Positions 27,371 through 36,521 of a stretch of DNA of 64,000 nucleotides are shown here, one piece after another (position 1 is the stretch's first letter; every line of letters begins with the position of its first letter). The notes beneath the pieces are model-generated. The model made no database searches, was not told where the DNA came from, and saw only the letters and a list, made by a program, of their open reading frames with translations. This stretch comes from Geodermatophilus normandii (GTDB lineage Bacteria > Actinomycetota > Actinomycetes > Mycobacteriales > Geodermatophilaceae), in assembly GCF_003182485.1 (NCBI RefSeq), contig NZ_QGTX01000001.1, forward strand, positions 1,694,001 to 1,758,000, read 5' to 3'. The position numbers and the translations under genes were made by a program.

Positions 27371-27994
27371 GTGGGACCAGTGGCACTCCGCAGCAGCAGT
27401 GAGATCAGGGTCGGCAACCAGGCGTGCCTGGGCTGGTGGCTCGTCGCCGACGACGGGCAGGGCCGCGACCGGCTCGTCGACGGGCCGTTCCCCGACCGGT
27501 CGGAGGCCGCCTGGGCGGCCGTCGCGCACAGCGAGGAGGTCCGGCCCGTCCACGGCGTCCGCCGGCCCGACGGCGGCCTGCACCGTCGTCCCTCGCCGCA
27601 GGAGCTGGCGTGGCTGGGCCACCTCGGCGACCAGCTCGACCGGCTGCCCGCGGACTGGGACGCCGGGCTGACCGACGAGGACCCGCTGGCCACCCTCGTC
27701 GTCGAGGTCACCGCCGCGCTCACCGAGGCCGGGCTGCCCCTGTGGGACGCCGCCGGTGAGGGCGCCGCGCTCGGCGGTGCCTGCGTGACGGCCGAGCCCG
27801 GCCTCGACGGCGTCGTCGTGGGCTGGCGCCAGCACGACCGGATGAGCGTCGAGCAGGTCCACGGTCTGGTCGCCGACATCTCCGTGCAGGCCGTCATGAA
27901 CCGTGCCCTGGCCGACGTGCTCTGGCTGCGCGGCCTCGACGTCACGCCGCTCGGCGAGGAGGCCGGCGGACACGTCGTCCGCTACGCCGACTGA
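27371..27994 (+). CDS. Protein of unknown function, paralogue A
   Basis: 207 residues from GTG 27371 (GTG 27380 in frame is an alternative; the 26-nt spacing from GCACTTCCCCGGC favours 27371). No known domain recognised. It shares with the gene ending at 29579 a ~150-residue block: GPF.DR.EA.WAAV, VHGV, RRPSPQ..AWL..LG.QLDRLP.DWD, LTDED.L.TLVVEV, and WRQHDRMS..QV. The abundance of Trp, Asp and Glu and the conserved RRPSPQ and WRQHDRMS words suggest a folded cytosolic domain. Followed by a strong terminator. Confidence 0.75.
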   Translation: MGPVALRSSSEIRVGNQACLGWWLVADDGQGRDRLVDGPFPDRSEAAWAAVAHSEEVRPVHGVRRPDGGLHRRPSPQELAWLGHLGDQLDRLPADWDAGLTDEDPLATLVVEVTAALTEAGLPLWDAAGEGAALGGACVTAEPGLDGVVVGWRQHDRMSVEQVHGLVADISVQAVMNRALADVLWLRGLDVTPLGEEAGGHVVRYAD

Positions 27995-28028
27995 CACCTC
28001 TCCCTCCCGGCCCGCCACGGGCCACCCC

Positions 28029-28062
28029 ACCGGGACGCCGTCGACTCCGACGGCGTCCCGGT
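28029..28062 (+). terminator. Strong hairpin terminator after paralogue A
   Basis: Perfect 15-bp stem (28029-28043 with 28048-28062), 4-nt loop ACTC, 35 nt after the stop and followed by GTCGTTTCC. Confidence 0.8.
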
Positions 28063-28088
28063 GTCGTTTCCGCCGGGACCCCCCGACG

Positions 28089-28141
28089 CCGGGCCGACGA
28101 CACCGGGCCGACGACACCGGGTCGACGACGCCGGGCCGACC
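28089..28141. repeat. 14-bp tandem repeat, about 3.8 copies
   Basis: Units CCGGGCCGACGACA repeated at 28089, 28103, 28117 (with one T and a final G) and a partial at 28131. Intergenic, between the paralogue A terminator and the promoter of the next operon. Confidence 0.75.
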
Positions 28142-28351
28142 GCGCCGACACGCCGCCGTCCGGGACGACCGTGCGGCCGGCGGCGCGCTCCACGCGGGGG
28201 AGCGCACGGCGAGTCGACAAGACGGTGCCCGTTGGGCCGCGTGACCGGCCGCTGACCAGGGCGGACACAACGATCGCGTGACGCCGCGGCCCGCGGTGTC
28301 GCGACGGGGGCCTCCGGAGGGGGCCGGAGCCCGATGCTCTGCGTGTCCCCG

Positions 28352-28364
28352 GCACTTCCCCGGC
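28352..28364 (+). promoter_or_regulatory. GCACTTCCCCGGC element, second copy
   Basis: Identical to 27333-27345 and at the same 26-nt distance from the following start codon (28390). It is probably a shared promoter or regulator site of the paralogous loci. Confidence 0.5.
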
Positions 28365-28389
28365 CGGGACGAGCGTCCTGGAGGAACCC

Positions 28390-28656
28390 GTGAGCGCCCC
28401 CACCCTGCCGGCTCCCCGCCGGCCGTTCCCGTCCACACCGGCCCGGGCCGCCGCCCCGGAGGCAGCCGGGGACGGACTCGGCATCGCCGACCTGGTCGAC
28501 CTGCTCGGTCTCGACCTCGACGCCGACGAGCTGCCGGCCGGCGACCCCGTGACCGCCGGCCGCGAGCCGGTCGACCCGGTGGCGGTCGTGCGCGGCTGGG
28601 TGCGACGTGCGGCCGACTGGGGCGCCGGTCCGCAGCGGTCCTGGTGCGCCTGGTGA
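28390..28656 (+). CDS. Small acidic protein upstream of paralogue B
   Basis: 88 residues from GTG 28390, with GGAGG nine bases upstream. Ala/Pro-rich N-terminus, then GLGIADLVDLLGLDLDADELPAGD, an acidic helical stretch, then VVRGWVRRAADWG. The stop overlaps the ATG of paralogue B (TGATG). A single missing base near 28630 would fuse the two genes. I keep them separate because the independent paralogue at 51482 begins at the same MxxLLWPAV position. Confidence 0.6.
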   Translation: MSAPTLPAPRRPFPSTPARAAAPEAAGDGLGIADLVDLLGLDLDADELPAGDPVTAGREPVDPVAVVRGWVRRAADWGAGPQRSWCAW

Positions 28657-29579
28657 TGGCCGCGGTCCTGCTCTGGCCGGCGGTGTCCGTCGCGGGTTTC
28701 CTCGCGGTCGCCGGTCTGGTCGTCGTCCTCGGCCGCAGCTCGACGGCCCGCTACGAGTTCGAGCGCAACGCCGCGTCCCGTCCCCAGCAGCCCGCCGCGC
28801 CGGCACCCGCTCCGGCCGACGTCCGCGACGCCGCTGCGGCCCGCGTCGAGGCCCCGGTGCCCGCCGGCCCGGCGGGCGGCTGCGAGGCCGCCGACGGCGC
28901 CGTCGCGACGGTGACCCCGGCGCGCACCGCCGTCGGCCTGGCGACGCACCCCGCCGGGCGGCGTCTCCCCGGTGCCGGCGCGCCGACGGCGTGGTGGCTC
29001 GTCGACGGGTCCGGGGACCGGCCGGAAGCGCTGGCCGGTCCCTTCGACGACCGGGTGGAGGCCGACTGGGCGGCGGTGTCCTGCGAGCTCGACGGCGCGG
29101 TCCGCACGGTCCACGGCGTGCTGCGCGAGGACGGCTCGGTCTCCCGGCGGCCCTCGCCGCAGGACCGCGCGTGGCTGGCCGAGCTCGGCACGCAGCTCGA
29201 CCGGCTGCCCGAGGACTGGGACGAGCTGCTCACCGACGAGGACGCCCTCACCACGCTGGTCGTGGAGGTGGCCGCCGCGCTGGTCGAGGCCGGCCTGGCG
29301 CTGCACGACTGCTCGGGCACCGACCCGGAGACCGCGGCGGCCGGCGGGGTCTGCCTGACGCCGGAGACCACGTACGGCGGCGTCCTGGTGAGCTGGCGAC
29401 AGCACGACCGGATGAGCCTGCAGCAGGTGCGCGGTGCCGCGCTGGACACGGCGGTGCAGCGGAGCATGAACACGCTGCTCGCCGACCTGCTCGTGCAGTT
29501 CGGGTTCGTCGTCGACCCGTTCGGGGAGGACGGCTGCTCGCTGGTCACCGCGATCCGGACCCACCCGCTCGGGGGGTGA
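28656..29579 (+). CDS. Membrane-anchored protein of unknown function, paralogue B
   Basis: 307 residues. An N-terminal membrane helix (LLWPAVSVAGFLAVAGLVVVLG, residues ~5-26) ends in SSTARYEFER, then an Ala/Pro-rich linker and the ~150-residue block shared with paralogue A (WWLVDG, GPFDDRVEADWAAV, RRPSPQDRAWLAELGTQLDRLPEDWDELLTDED, SWRQHDRMS). The membrane module matches the whole 62-residue protein at 51482, so the family is modular: soluble domain alone, membrane module alone, or both fused. Function unknown; no neighbours give a clue. Confidence 0.78.
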   Translation: MAAVLLWPAVSVAGFLAVAGLVVVLGRSSTARYEFERNAASRPQQPAAPAPAPADVRDAAAARVEAPVPAGPAGGCEAADGAVATVTPARTAVGLATHPAGRRLPGAGAPTAWWLVDGSGDRPEALAGPFDDRVEADWAAVSCELDGAVRTVHGVLREDGSVSRRPSPQDRAWLAELGTQLDRLPEDWDELLTDEDALTTLVVEVAAALVEAGLALHDCSGTDPETAAAGGVCLTPETTYGGVLVSWRQHDRMSLQQVRGAALDTAVQRSMNTLLADLLVQFGFVVDPFGEDGCSLVTAIRTHPLGG

Positions 29580-29628
29580 GGCCGGTTGGCGGGTCCAGTC
29601 CGTCCGGAACTCCGCCGAACTCCGGTGC

Positions 29629-32328
29629 ATGGCTGAGTCGACGACGACCCGGGCCCGCCGCCGCGGGATCCCCCTGTGGTGCTACCTCACCGCGCTGGTG
29701 ACGGTGCCGCTCATCGGGGTCGGTGTGCTGACCGCCCTGATCGCGGGCGCCCGCTCCGCCGAGGTGGACAGCGCGACGCGTGCCGAGCAGGGGGTCCGGG
29801 CGGTGGCCGTCCTCGACGCGCTGCGGGCGGCCACGGAGCAGGAGATCCTCCCGGCGCTGGCGCTGACCGTCATCGACGACCCGGTCGCCGCCGGGCAGCT
29901 CGGCGTGCCGGGGTGGCTGCTGGACACCGTGCGCGGCACCGCCGAGCAGTCCCTCGCCGAGGCCCGGACGGTGACCGACGAGGCGCTGGCCGCGGTGCCG
30001 GAGGGCTCCCTCGGGTCGGCGGTCGCCGTCCGGGTGGAGGAGGCACTGGCGTGGCTCCGGGCGCGCAGCGACGCCGGTGCCGTGCGGCTGGAGCAGATCT
30101 ACCTCGGCTACCTCGACGTCTCGAACGAGGTCATGACCGCCGAGCGCGCCGCCGCGGCGGCCACCGTCTCCGAGGGCGTGCCGGCGCGGACCGTGCGCGC
30201 CGTGCAGGACGTGCAGACCGTCGCCGAGCTCGCGCAGGCCGCCAGCCGGCAGATGCCGCTGTACCTGGGGTCGCTGTTCGCCGCCGACGACGCGCTCATC
30301 GGCTCCCGCCTGGCGTGGGAGACCGGCTGGCTGTCCTACACCGACGCCAAGCGGCAGATGGACGAGGTCTCCTCGGAGTCGCTGCGCACCGCGTGGCACC
30401 GGCTGCGGGGCTCCGACCTGATGACCCGGCTGGACACCCTGCTCACCCCGTCCGACGCCCCCGAGGTCTTCGTCACCGACATCACCCGCATGACCGACCT
30501 GCTGTTCAGCAGCGGGGACCGCGACGCCGAGCTGGCCGGGCTGGTCGACACCGCGGTCGGCACCGTGCTGACGGAGGCCGCGGCCGACCGCGAGGAGGCC
30601 GCCGCGGACCTGCGCGCCACGCTGCAGGTCGGGGTGGGGCTGCTGCTGCTCTCCGTGGTGGGCGCGGTCTGGATGGGCCGCACCGTCTCCCGCAAGCTCG
30701 GCGTGCTGGCCGGCCAGGCCACCCAGATCAGCCAGGGCGAGCTGGTGGAGGTCGAGGTCGACGGCCCGCGCGAGGTGCGCACCGTCTCGGCCGCTCTCGG
30801 CGACGCCGTCGCCGGCCTGCGGCGCATCCAGGACCAGGCGCAGGCCGTGGCCCGCGGCGACCTCGACGACGCGCTGCTCGACCAGCCGCTGCCCGGCCCG
30901 CTGGGCGAGGTCGTGCACGCCTCCCTCCAGCAGATCGTCTCGTCGGTGCGCCAGCGCGAGGAGCTGCAGTTCGCCCTCGCCCACCGCGCCACCCACGACC
31001 CGCTCACCGAGCTGCCCAACCGGGCGCAGGCGGTCACCCTGGTCACCTCGGCGCTGCACCGCGCCCGCCGGTCCGGCGAGATGACCGGCCTGCTCTTCGT
31101 CGACCTCGACGGCTTCAAGGCGGTCAACGACGCCCACGGCCACGCCGCCGGCGACACGGTGCTGCGCGAGGTCGCCGCCCGGATGCGCTCGGTGGTCCGC
31201 GGCGGCGACGTCGTCTGCCGCCTCGGCGGGGACGAGTTCGTCGTCCTGGTCGAGCCGGTCGGCACCGAGCGCGACCTGCAGGACCTCGCCGAGCGCCTGA
31301 TCGCCGGCATCAGCGAGCCGATCGAGGCCGGGGGCGCCACGGTGTGCGTGGGCGCGAGCATCGGCATCGCGGTGAGCCGGGACGGCGGCGCCGACCCCGA
31401 CGTCCTGTTCGCCGAGGCCGACACCGCCGCCTACCGCGCCAAGCAGCACGGCCGCGGCCGCGCGGAGGTCTTCGACGACGCCCTGCGCCGCCAGCTGGCC
31501 GCGCGGGCCGAGACCGAGGCGGCGATCACCGCGGCGCTCGGCAACGGACAGATGCGGCTGCACTACCAGCCGGTGGTCGACGTCGACGGGCAGCGGCTGC
31601 ACGGCTACGAGGCACTGATCCGCTGGGAGCGCGACGGCGTCTTCGTCCCGCCGGACGAGTTCATCCCCGTGGCCGAGAGCTCCGGCCTGGTCTGCGACCT
31701 GGACCGGTGGGTGCTGCACGAGGCCACCCGCCAGCTGGCCGCCTGGCGGGCCGGGCTCCCGTCGGCACCGGGCGCACCCGAGCCGACCATGGCGGTCAAC
31801 GTCTCCGGCCGGCACCTGACCGACCCGCGGGTGGTCACCGACGTCGCCGACGCGCTGGCCGCCTCCGGGCTGCCGCCGCACCTGCTCGTGCTCGAGGTCA
31901 CCGAGACCGTCCTGGTCGACGACCCGGTCGCCATGACCCACCTCGCGCAGCTGCGGGACACGGGCGTGGCCATCGCCATCGACGACTTCGGCACCGGCTA
32001 CACGTCGATCGGGCAGCTGCGGCACATGCCGGTGGACACGCTGAAGATCGACCGCAGCTTCGTGACCTCGCCCGACCCGGGGCAGCGGGAGCTCGTGGCC
32101 CTGATCATCCGCGCCGCGCACACCTTCGGCCTCAGCGTCGTCGCCGAGGGCGTGGAGGAGCCGGTGCAGCTGCAGCGGCTGCGCGAGCGGGCCTGCGACC
32201 ACGCGCAGGGCTACCTGCTGCACCGCCCGCTGCCGGCCGAGGCGGCCGGTGCGCTGCTGCGGTCGGCGCCGGAGGTGGTGCCCGTGCCGCGCCCCGACGG
32301 CGCACCGGAGGCGGTCCCGGCGTCCTGA
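29629..32328 (+). CDS. Membrane GGDEF-EAL protein (cyclic di-GMP turnover)
   Basis: 899 residues. TM1 (~15-37), a ~300-residue helical extracytoplasmic sensor resembling nitrate/nitrite-sensing (NIT) domains, TM2 (~333-352) and a HAMP-like segment. Then a GGDEF domain (DPLTELPNR, GGDEF at ~532) and an EAL domain (YEALIRW ~660, EVTETVLVDD, DDFGTGYTS, KIDRSF, AEGVEE). Both catalytic signatures look intact, so diguanylate cyclase and phosphodiesterase activities are both possible. Its last 18 codons, including the stop, are tandemly duplicated in the DNA. Confidence 0.93.
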   Translation: MAESTTTRARRRGIPLWCYLTALVTVPLIGVGVLTALIAGARSAEVDSATRAEQGVRAVAVLDALRAATEQEILPALALTVIDDPVAAGQLGVPGWLLDTVRGTAEQSLAEARTVTDEALAAVPEGSLGSAVAVRVEEALAWLRARSDAGAVRLEQIYLGYLDVSNEVMTAERAAAAATVSEGVPARTVRAVQDVQTVAELAQAASRQMPLYLGSLFAADDALIGSRLAWETGWLSYTDAKRQMDEVSSESLRTAWHRLRGSDLMTRLDTLLTPSDAPEVFVTDITRMTDLLFSSGDRDAELAGLVDTAVGTVLTEAAADREEAAADLRATLQVGVGLLLLSVVGAVWMGRTVSRKLGVLAGQATQISQGELVEVEVDGPREVRTVSAALGDAVAGLRRIQDQAQAVARGDLDDALLDQPLPGPLGEVVHASLQQIVSSVRQREELQFALAHRATHDPLTELPNRAQAVTLVTSALHRARRSGEMTGLLFVDLDGFKAVNDAHGHAAGDTVLREVAARMRSVVRGGDVVCRLGGDEFVVLVEPVGTERDLQDLAERLIAGISEPIEAGGATVCVGASIGIAVSRDGGADPDVLFAEADTAAYRAKQHGRGRAEVFDDALRRQLAARAETEAAITAALGNGQMRLHYQPVVDVDGQRLHGYEALIRWERDGVFVPPDEFIPVAESSGLVCDLDRWVLHEATRQLAAWRAGLPSAPGAPEPTMAVNVSGRHLTDPRVVTDVADALAASGLPPHLLVLEVTETVLVDDPVAMTHLAQLRDTGVAIAIDDFGTGYTSIGQLRHMPVDTLKIDRSFVTSPDPGQRELVALIIRAAHTFGLSVVAEGVEEPVQLQRLRERACDHAQGYLLHRPLPAEAAGALLRSAPEVVPVPRPDGAPEAVPAS

Positions 32329-32384
32329 CCGGTGCCCGTGCCGCGCCCCGACGGCGCACCGGAGGCGGTCCCGGCGTCCTGACC
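32277..32384 (+). repeat. 54-bp perfect tandem duplication across the GGDEF-EAL stop
   Basis: Copies at 32277-32330 and 32331-32384 are identical, with a further 7 nt of a third start. The unit is 18 codons and contains the TGA, so only the first copy is translated; the second lies in the 3' untranslated region. Confidence 0.95.
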
Positions 32385-32450
32385 GGTGCCCGCAGGCCGG
32401 CGCGTGTCCCCGTTGACCGCGGGGCGGCGGCGGGGGAGCCTCCAGCGGCC

Positions 32451-33833
32451 ATGCCGAGTCCCGCCGCCCGCCCCGTCGCCGGGCTGCTCGCCGTCGGCCT
32501 GCTGGTCGGTGGCTGCACCACCGTCGTCGCCGGGACGGCCTCGCCCGCGGGGACGACGACGGCCGACGCCACCGCCGCCGAGGTCGAGATCTCCCTCGCG
32601 GAGGAGGGCGACCCGACCGACCGCGTCGCCCGCAACGCGCTCGCCGACGTCCTCGCCTACTGGGAGGAGACCTATCCGCAGGTGTTCGGGGGGACGTTCG
32701 GGCCGATCAGCGGCGGCTTCTGGTCGATCGACCCGGACGAGACCGACGCCGCCGACCTGCCGGGCGGGGCGTGCTTCGCCGACGACGTCGACGAGCTCGC
32801 CGACAACGCCTACTACTGCAGCGACGACGACGTCGTGGTCTACGACCGCGCCTGGATGGCCGACCTGGTCGGGGACTACGGGCCGTTCATCGTCGCCGAG
32901 ATCATGGCCCACGAGGTCGGCCACGCGGTCCAGGCCCAGGCCGGCCTCGACGACCCCTCGATCGTCGCCGAGACCCAGGCCGAGTGCTTCGCCGGCGCGT
33001 GGACGAGGTGGGTCGTCACCGGCTCCGCCGAGCACGTCACCGTGCGCCCCAAGGAGCTCGACCCCTACCTGCTCGGCTACCTGTACTTCGGCGACGCCGT
33101 CGGCTCCTCGCCCGACGCCGAGGACGCGCACGGCTCGCTGTTCGACCAGCTCTCGGCGTTCCAGGAGGGCTACGCCGACGGCCCGCGGGCCTGCGCCGCC
33201 TTCGACGGGTCGCGCGTCTACACCGAGCAGGAGGCCGGCCGGGGACCGGGCCGGGGCGGCGGGTCCTACCGCGCCGTCGTCGACGGCGCCGACGACGTGC
33301 TGGCCGGGTTCTGGGACCAGGCGCTGGCCCGCGGCTTCCCCGGCACCGACGCGCTCGGCGGGACACTCGCCCCGCCCGACGTCCGGGCCGCCGACGGCTC
33401 CGGGATGGTGTGCGGCGGGGAGGGCGCCGAGCTCGACCTGCAGTACTGCCCCGAGGACGGCTCGGTGCGCTACGACGCCGCGGACCTCCTCGAGCCCGTG
33501 TACGACGACGTCGGCGACTTCGCCGTGACGACGCTGCTCGGCCTGCCCTACGCGATGGCCGTCCGGGAGCAGCGCGGGCTGTCGGTCGACGACCCCGAGG
33601 CGGTCACCAGCGCGGTGTGCGCCACCGGCTGGCTCGCCCGCGAGGCGTACCTGGGCGACCTGGACGGCGCGCGGCTGGAGATCTCCCCCGGCGACGTGGA
33701 CGAGGCCGCCGTCGTGCTCCTGCAGTACGCCACCGAGCCCACCGTCGTCCCGGAGTCGGGGCTGTCGGGCTTCGAGCTGGTCGACAGCTTCCGGCAGGGC
33801 TTCGTCGACGGCGGGAGCGCCTGCGGGTTCTAG
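32451..33833 (+). CDS. Lipoprotein zinc metallopeptidase (neutral zinc metallopeptidase type)
   Basis: 460 residues. Signal peptide with lipobox LLVGGC (Cys ~22). The catalytic HEVGH (His154, Glu155, His158) sits in IVAEIMAHEVGHAVQAQAG, followed by ETQAECFAGAW, whose Glu fits the third zinc ligand. This pattern belongs to the putative neutral zinc metallopeptidase (YpfJ-type) family. Surface-anchored protease; substrate unknown. ATG 32451 lacks a close ribosome site. Its promoter region contains the 54-bp duplication. Confidence 0.85.
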   Translation: MPSPAARPVAGLLAVGLLVGGCTTVVAGTASPAGTTTADATAAEVEISLAEEGDPTDRVARNALADVLAYWEETYPQVFGGTFGPISGGFWSIDPDETDAADLPGGACFADDVDELADNAYYCSDDDVVVYDRAWMADLVGDYGPFIVAEIMAHEVGHAVQAQAGLDDPSIVAETQAECFAGAWTRWVVTGSAEHVTVRPKELDPYLLGYLYFGDAVGSSPDAEDAHGSLFDQLSAFQEGYADGPRACAAFDGSRVYTEQEAGRGPGRGGGSYRAVVDGADDVLAGFWDQALARGFPGTDALGGTLAPPDVRAADGSGMVCGGEGAELDLQYCPEDGSVRYDAADLLEPVYDDVGDFAVTTLLGLPYAMAVREQRGLSVDDPEAVTSAVCATGWLAREAYLGDLDGARLEISPGDVDEAAVVLLQYATEPTVVPESGLSGFELVDSFRQGFVDGGSACGF

Positions 33834-33846
33834 CCCGGCCCGGCGG

Positions 33847-34698
33847 TCAGGGCTCCCCGGGCTCGTCGAGGAAGGCGTCGACGACCGGCGCGAGCTCGTC
33901 GGCCTCGGTGACCAGCGCCAGGTGGCCGCCGGCGTAGAGGTGCAGCCGGGCCCGCGGGATGCCGCGGGACAGGAGCCGGGCGTTGACCGTCGGGATGATC
34001 GGGTCGTCGTCGCCGGAGAGCACCAGCGTCGGCTGCCGGATCAGCGACAGGAACGGCAGGCTGCTCCAGCCCGTGCTCGCGGCCAGCTGGTAGTAGTACC
34101 CGCGCCGCGGGCCCACGCGGGTGTCGGCGTGCAGTGCCCGCGCGGCCCGCTCCGGGTCGGTGCGGACCGTGCCGCCGTAGATCGTGCCGGCGATCCGCGC
34201 GGCGTACTCCGGGTCGCGGTGCCGCCGCGGCGTGAGCATGTGGGCGAGCACCCGCGGGGACGCCGGCACCATGAGCGACCCGGTGCCGGTGGCGGCGAGC
34301 ACCAGCCGACGGCACCGGTGGCGGTGCTGGACGGCGAAGTGCTGCGCCAGCCCCCCGCCCCAGGACAACCCCAGGACGTCGACCGGCTCGTCGTGGCCGA
34401 GCCGGCGCAGCAGCGCGGACACCACCGGTGTCAGCGTGGCCAGCACGTACGGGACGACCGGCGGCGGCGACCCGCCGACCCCCGGCACGTCGAAGCGGAC
34501 GACGGTGCGGCGCGGGTCGAGGGCGTCGACGAAGGGCTGCAGCACCTCGAGGCTGGCGCCGATGCCGTTCATCAGCAGCAGCGGCGGCCGCGACCCGTCC
34601 CCGCGCCGCTCGCTCACCCGCAGCGTGCGGCCGCCGACCGTCAGCGTCCGGACCGTCTCCCGGCCGGCGCGGGGGCGGTGCTCACTTGTCGAAGACAT
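33847..34698 (-). CDS. phaZ: Alpha/beta hydrolase, probable intracellular PHA depolymerase
   Basis: 283 residues. The nucleophile elbow is GLSWGGG (Ser), the oxyanion region LLMNGIGASLEVLQPF, the acid in VLSGDDDPIIP and the catalytic His in LYAGGHLAL. Homology style and position directly after a PHA synthase suggest a poly(3-hydroxyalkanoate) depolymerase. ATG 34698 lies inside the end of phaC: the genes overlap by 17 nt, so translation is coupled. The strong phaC linkage is the main basis for the PHA assignment. Confidence 0.8.
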   Translation of the reverse strand: MSSTSEHRPRAGRETVRTLTVGGRTLRVSERRGDGSRPPLLLMNGIGASLEVLQPFVDALDPRRTVVRFDVPGVGGSPPPVVPYVLATLTPVVSALLRRLGHDEPVDVLGLSWGGGLAQHFAVQHRHRCRRLVLAATGTGSLMVPASPRVLAHMLTPRRHRDPEYAARIAGTIYGGTVRTDPERAARALHADTRVGPRRGYYYQLAASTGWSSLPFLSLIRQPTLVLSGDDDPIIPTVNARLLSRGIPRARLHLYAGGHLALVTEADELAPVVDAFLDEPGEP

Positions 34699-36439
34699 AC
34701 GTCCCCGGTGCGTCGCCCAGGACCGGCAGCTCCGCGCTGCCCAGGGTCGTCGGTGCCGGCACCTCCTCGCCGGCGCGCTCGCCCAGCCACGCCATGAAGT
34801 CCGGCCACCAGGAGCCCTTCTCCTTGTGTGCCGAGGCCAGCCACCGCTCGGGGTCGGCCGGCGTCTCGGGCGCGACCTGGAAGGTCGACTTCGGGTTGCC
34901 CGGCGGGTTGACCAGCGAGGCGATGTGGCCGTTGGTGGACAGCACGAAGCGGGTGTCCCCGCCGAGCAACTGGGTGGTGCGGTAGCAGGCCTGCCACGGG
35001 CAGAGGTGGTCGGCGATCCCGGCGGTGACGTAGGCGTCGACGTCGACGGCGGAGAGGTCCACCGGCGTGCCGAGCATCGTCGCCCCGCCCGGCTCGGTGA
35101 GGGAGTTCCCGACCGCCACCTCGATGAAGTCGCGGTGCAGCCCCGCGGTCATCCGCGTGGTGTCGGCGTTCCAGTAGAGGATGTCGAAGGCCGCCGGCGG
35201 CTTGCCCTGCAGGTAGTTGTTGACCCAGTAGTTCCACACCAGGTCGTTGGGCCGCAACCAGGCGAAGACCTCGGCGAGCATGGCTCCGTCGAGGTAGCCC
35301 TTCCGCCGCGACTTCTCGGTGGCCTCCTGCACCGCCTCGGGGTCCATGAGCGCCGACACCGTGCCGGCCCGCGCCCAGTCGAGCACCGTGACGGCGAAGC
35401 TCGCGGCGGCCACCTGCCCGAGCCGGCCGGTGGCGGCGAGGTGCGCCAGCACCATCGCGGTGATGATCCCGCCGGAGCAGAACGCCTGCAGCGCCACCTG
35501 CTCGCTGCCGGTGATGCGCTCGGCGGCGTCGACCGCCTCGAGGACCGCCTGGCCGTAGGTGTCCAGGTCCCACTCGGCGTGCCGCTCGTCGGGGTTGCGC
35601 CAGCTGATCATGAACACCTGCTGGCCGGCGGCCACGTAGTGCTCGACGATGCTGCGCCCGGGCGCGAGGTCGGTGATGTAGTACTTGTTGATCGTCGGCG
35701 GCACCATCACCAGCGGGACGCTGCGCACCGTCTCCGTCGTCGGCCGGTACTGGATCAGCTCGAACACGTCGGTCCGCAGGACGACGGCGCCCGGGGTGAC
35801 CGCGAGGTCCTCGCCGACGGTGAAGGCGTCCGGCTCGACCATCGACGGCACGCGTGGCGGGGACACGACGTCGGACACCAGCCGGCGCAGCCCGGTCACG
35901 ACGTTGCGGCCGCCGGTGTCGATGGCGGCCTTGAGCGCCAGCGGGTTGAGGAACGGCACGTTGCTCGGCGCCAGCGCGTCGACGACGTTGGTCAGCGCGA
36001 AGCGGATCCGCTCGTCGTCCTGCCAGTCGAGGTCGGCGTCGTCGACCAGGCCCACGGCGGCCCGGGCGGCGGCGATGTGGGCCTGCATCGTGCGCTTGAG
36101 CAGCGGGTTGCCGCTCCAGGCGGGGTCGGCGAAGCGGCGGTCCTTCGGCGAGGGGGCGATCTCCGAGCGGCCGGCCGCGATCCTCCCGACCTCCTCGGCG
36201 AGCTCCTTGAGACGTCCCCCGACCGCGTCGGGGCGGCGCGCGAGCGACGTGCCGAGCGCGGCGAGCGTGCGCACCGGCGGGACCATCCGCCGCAGCGGCC
36301 CGCGGGCGGCGTCGACGAGCACCATGTCCAGGCCCATCACGGCCTCGCCGGCCTGCTCCTCGGCGGTGCCGTCGCCGGCGGCGGCCGGGCGCGGGCGCGC
36401 CGGCGGGGTGTCGCGCGGTCGTTCTGCGGTGGTGGTCAT
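34682..36439 (-). CDS. phaC: Poly(3-hydroxyalkanoate) synthase
   Basis: 585 residues from ATG 36439 (AGGAG at close spacing upstream). Polymerises 3-hydroxyacyl-CoA into PHA granules. The lipase-like box has Cys instead of Ser: QAFCSGGI with Cys321 as nucleophile. The N-terminal PhaC region (residues ~100-200, PKDRRFADPAWSGNPLLKR) is typical of class I/II synthases. PLVMVPPTINKYYITDL and WRNPDERHAEWDLDTY are conserved family words, and TNGHIASLVNPPGNPK carries the catalytic His. Overlaps phaZ. No phaA/phaB or phasin is in view. Confidence 0.93.
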   Translation of the reverse strand: MTTTAERPRDTPPARPRPAAAGDGTAEEQAGEAVMGLDMVLVDAARGPLRRMVPPVRTLAALGTSLARRPDAVGGRLKELAEEVGRIAAGRSEIAPSPKDRRFADPAWSGNPLLKRTMQAHIAAARAAVGLVDDADLDWQDDERIRFALTNVVDALAPSNVPFLNPLALKAAIDTGGRNVVTGLRRLVSDVVSPPRVPSMVEPDAFTVGEDLAVTPGAVVLRTDVFELIQYRPTTETVRSVPLVMVPPTINKYYITDLAPGRSIVEHYVAAGQQVFMISWRNPDERHAEWDLDTYGQAVLEAVDAAERITGSEQVALQAFCSGGIITAMVLAHLAATGRLGQVAAASFAVTVLDWARAGTVSALMDPEAVQEATEKSRRKGYLDGAMLAEVFAWLRPNDLVWNYWVNNYLQGKPPAAFDILYWNADTTRMTAGLHRDFIEVAVGNSLTEPGGATMLGTPVDLSAVDVDAYVTAGIADHLCPWQACYRTTQLLGGDTRFVLSTNGHIASLVNPPGNPKSTFQVAPETPADPERWLASAHKEKGSWWPDFMAWLGERAGEEVPAPTTLGSAELPVLGDAPGTYVFDK

Positions 36440-36521
36440 CAAGACTCCTGACGGCTGGTCGGCCCCTGTGACCCGCTTCACTCAAGCACAGGTCCCCGCG
36501 TCCGGCAGGTGGGGGCGCCGC

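Noticed and set aside
28390-29579. Single gene broken by a frameshift at ~28630
   Set aside because: Possible, but TGATG overlap is the normal junction here and the 51482 paralogue starts at the same LLWPAV position, so two genes are preferred.
29676-32450. N-terminal part of a 1385-codon ORF preceding the metallopeptidase
   Set aside because: Out-of-frame shadow of the GGDEF-EAL gene; only the part from ATG 32451 begins with a signal peptide and is accepted.
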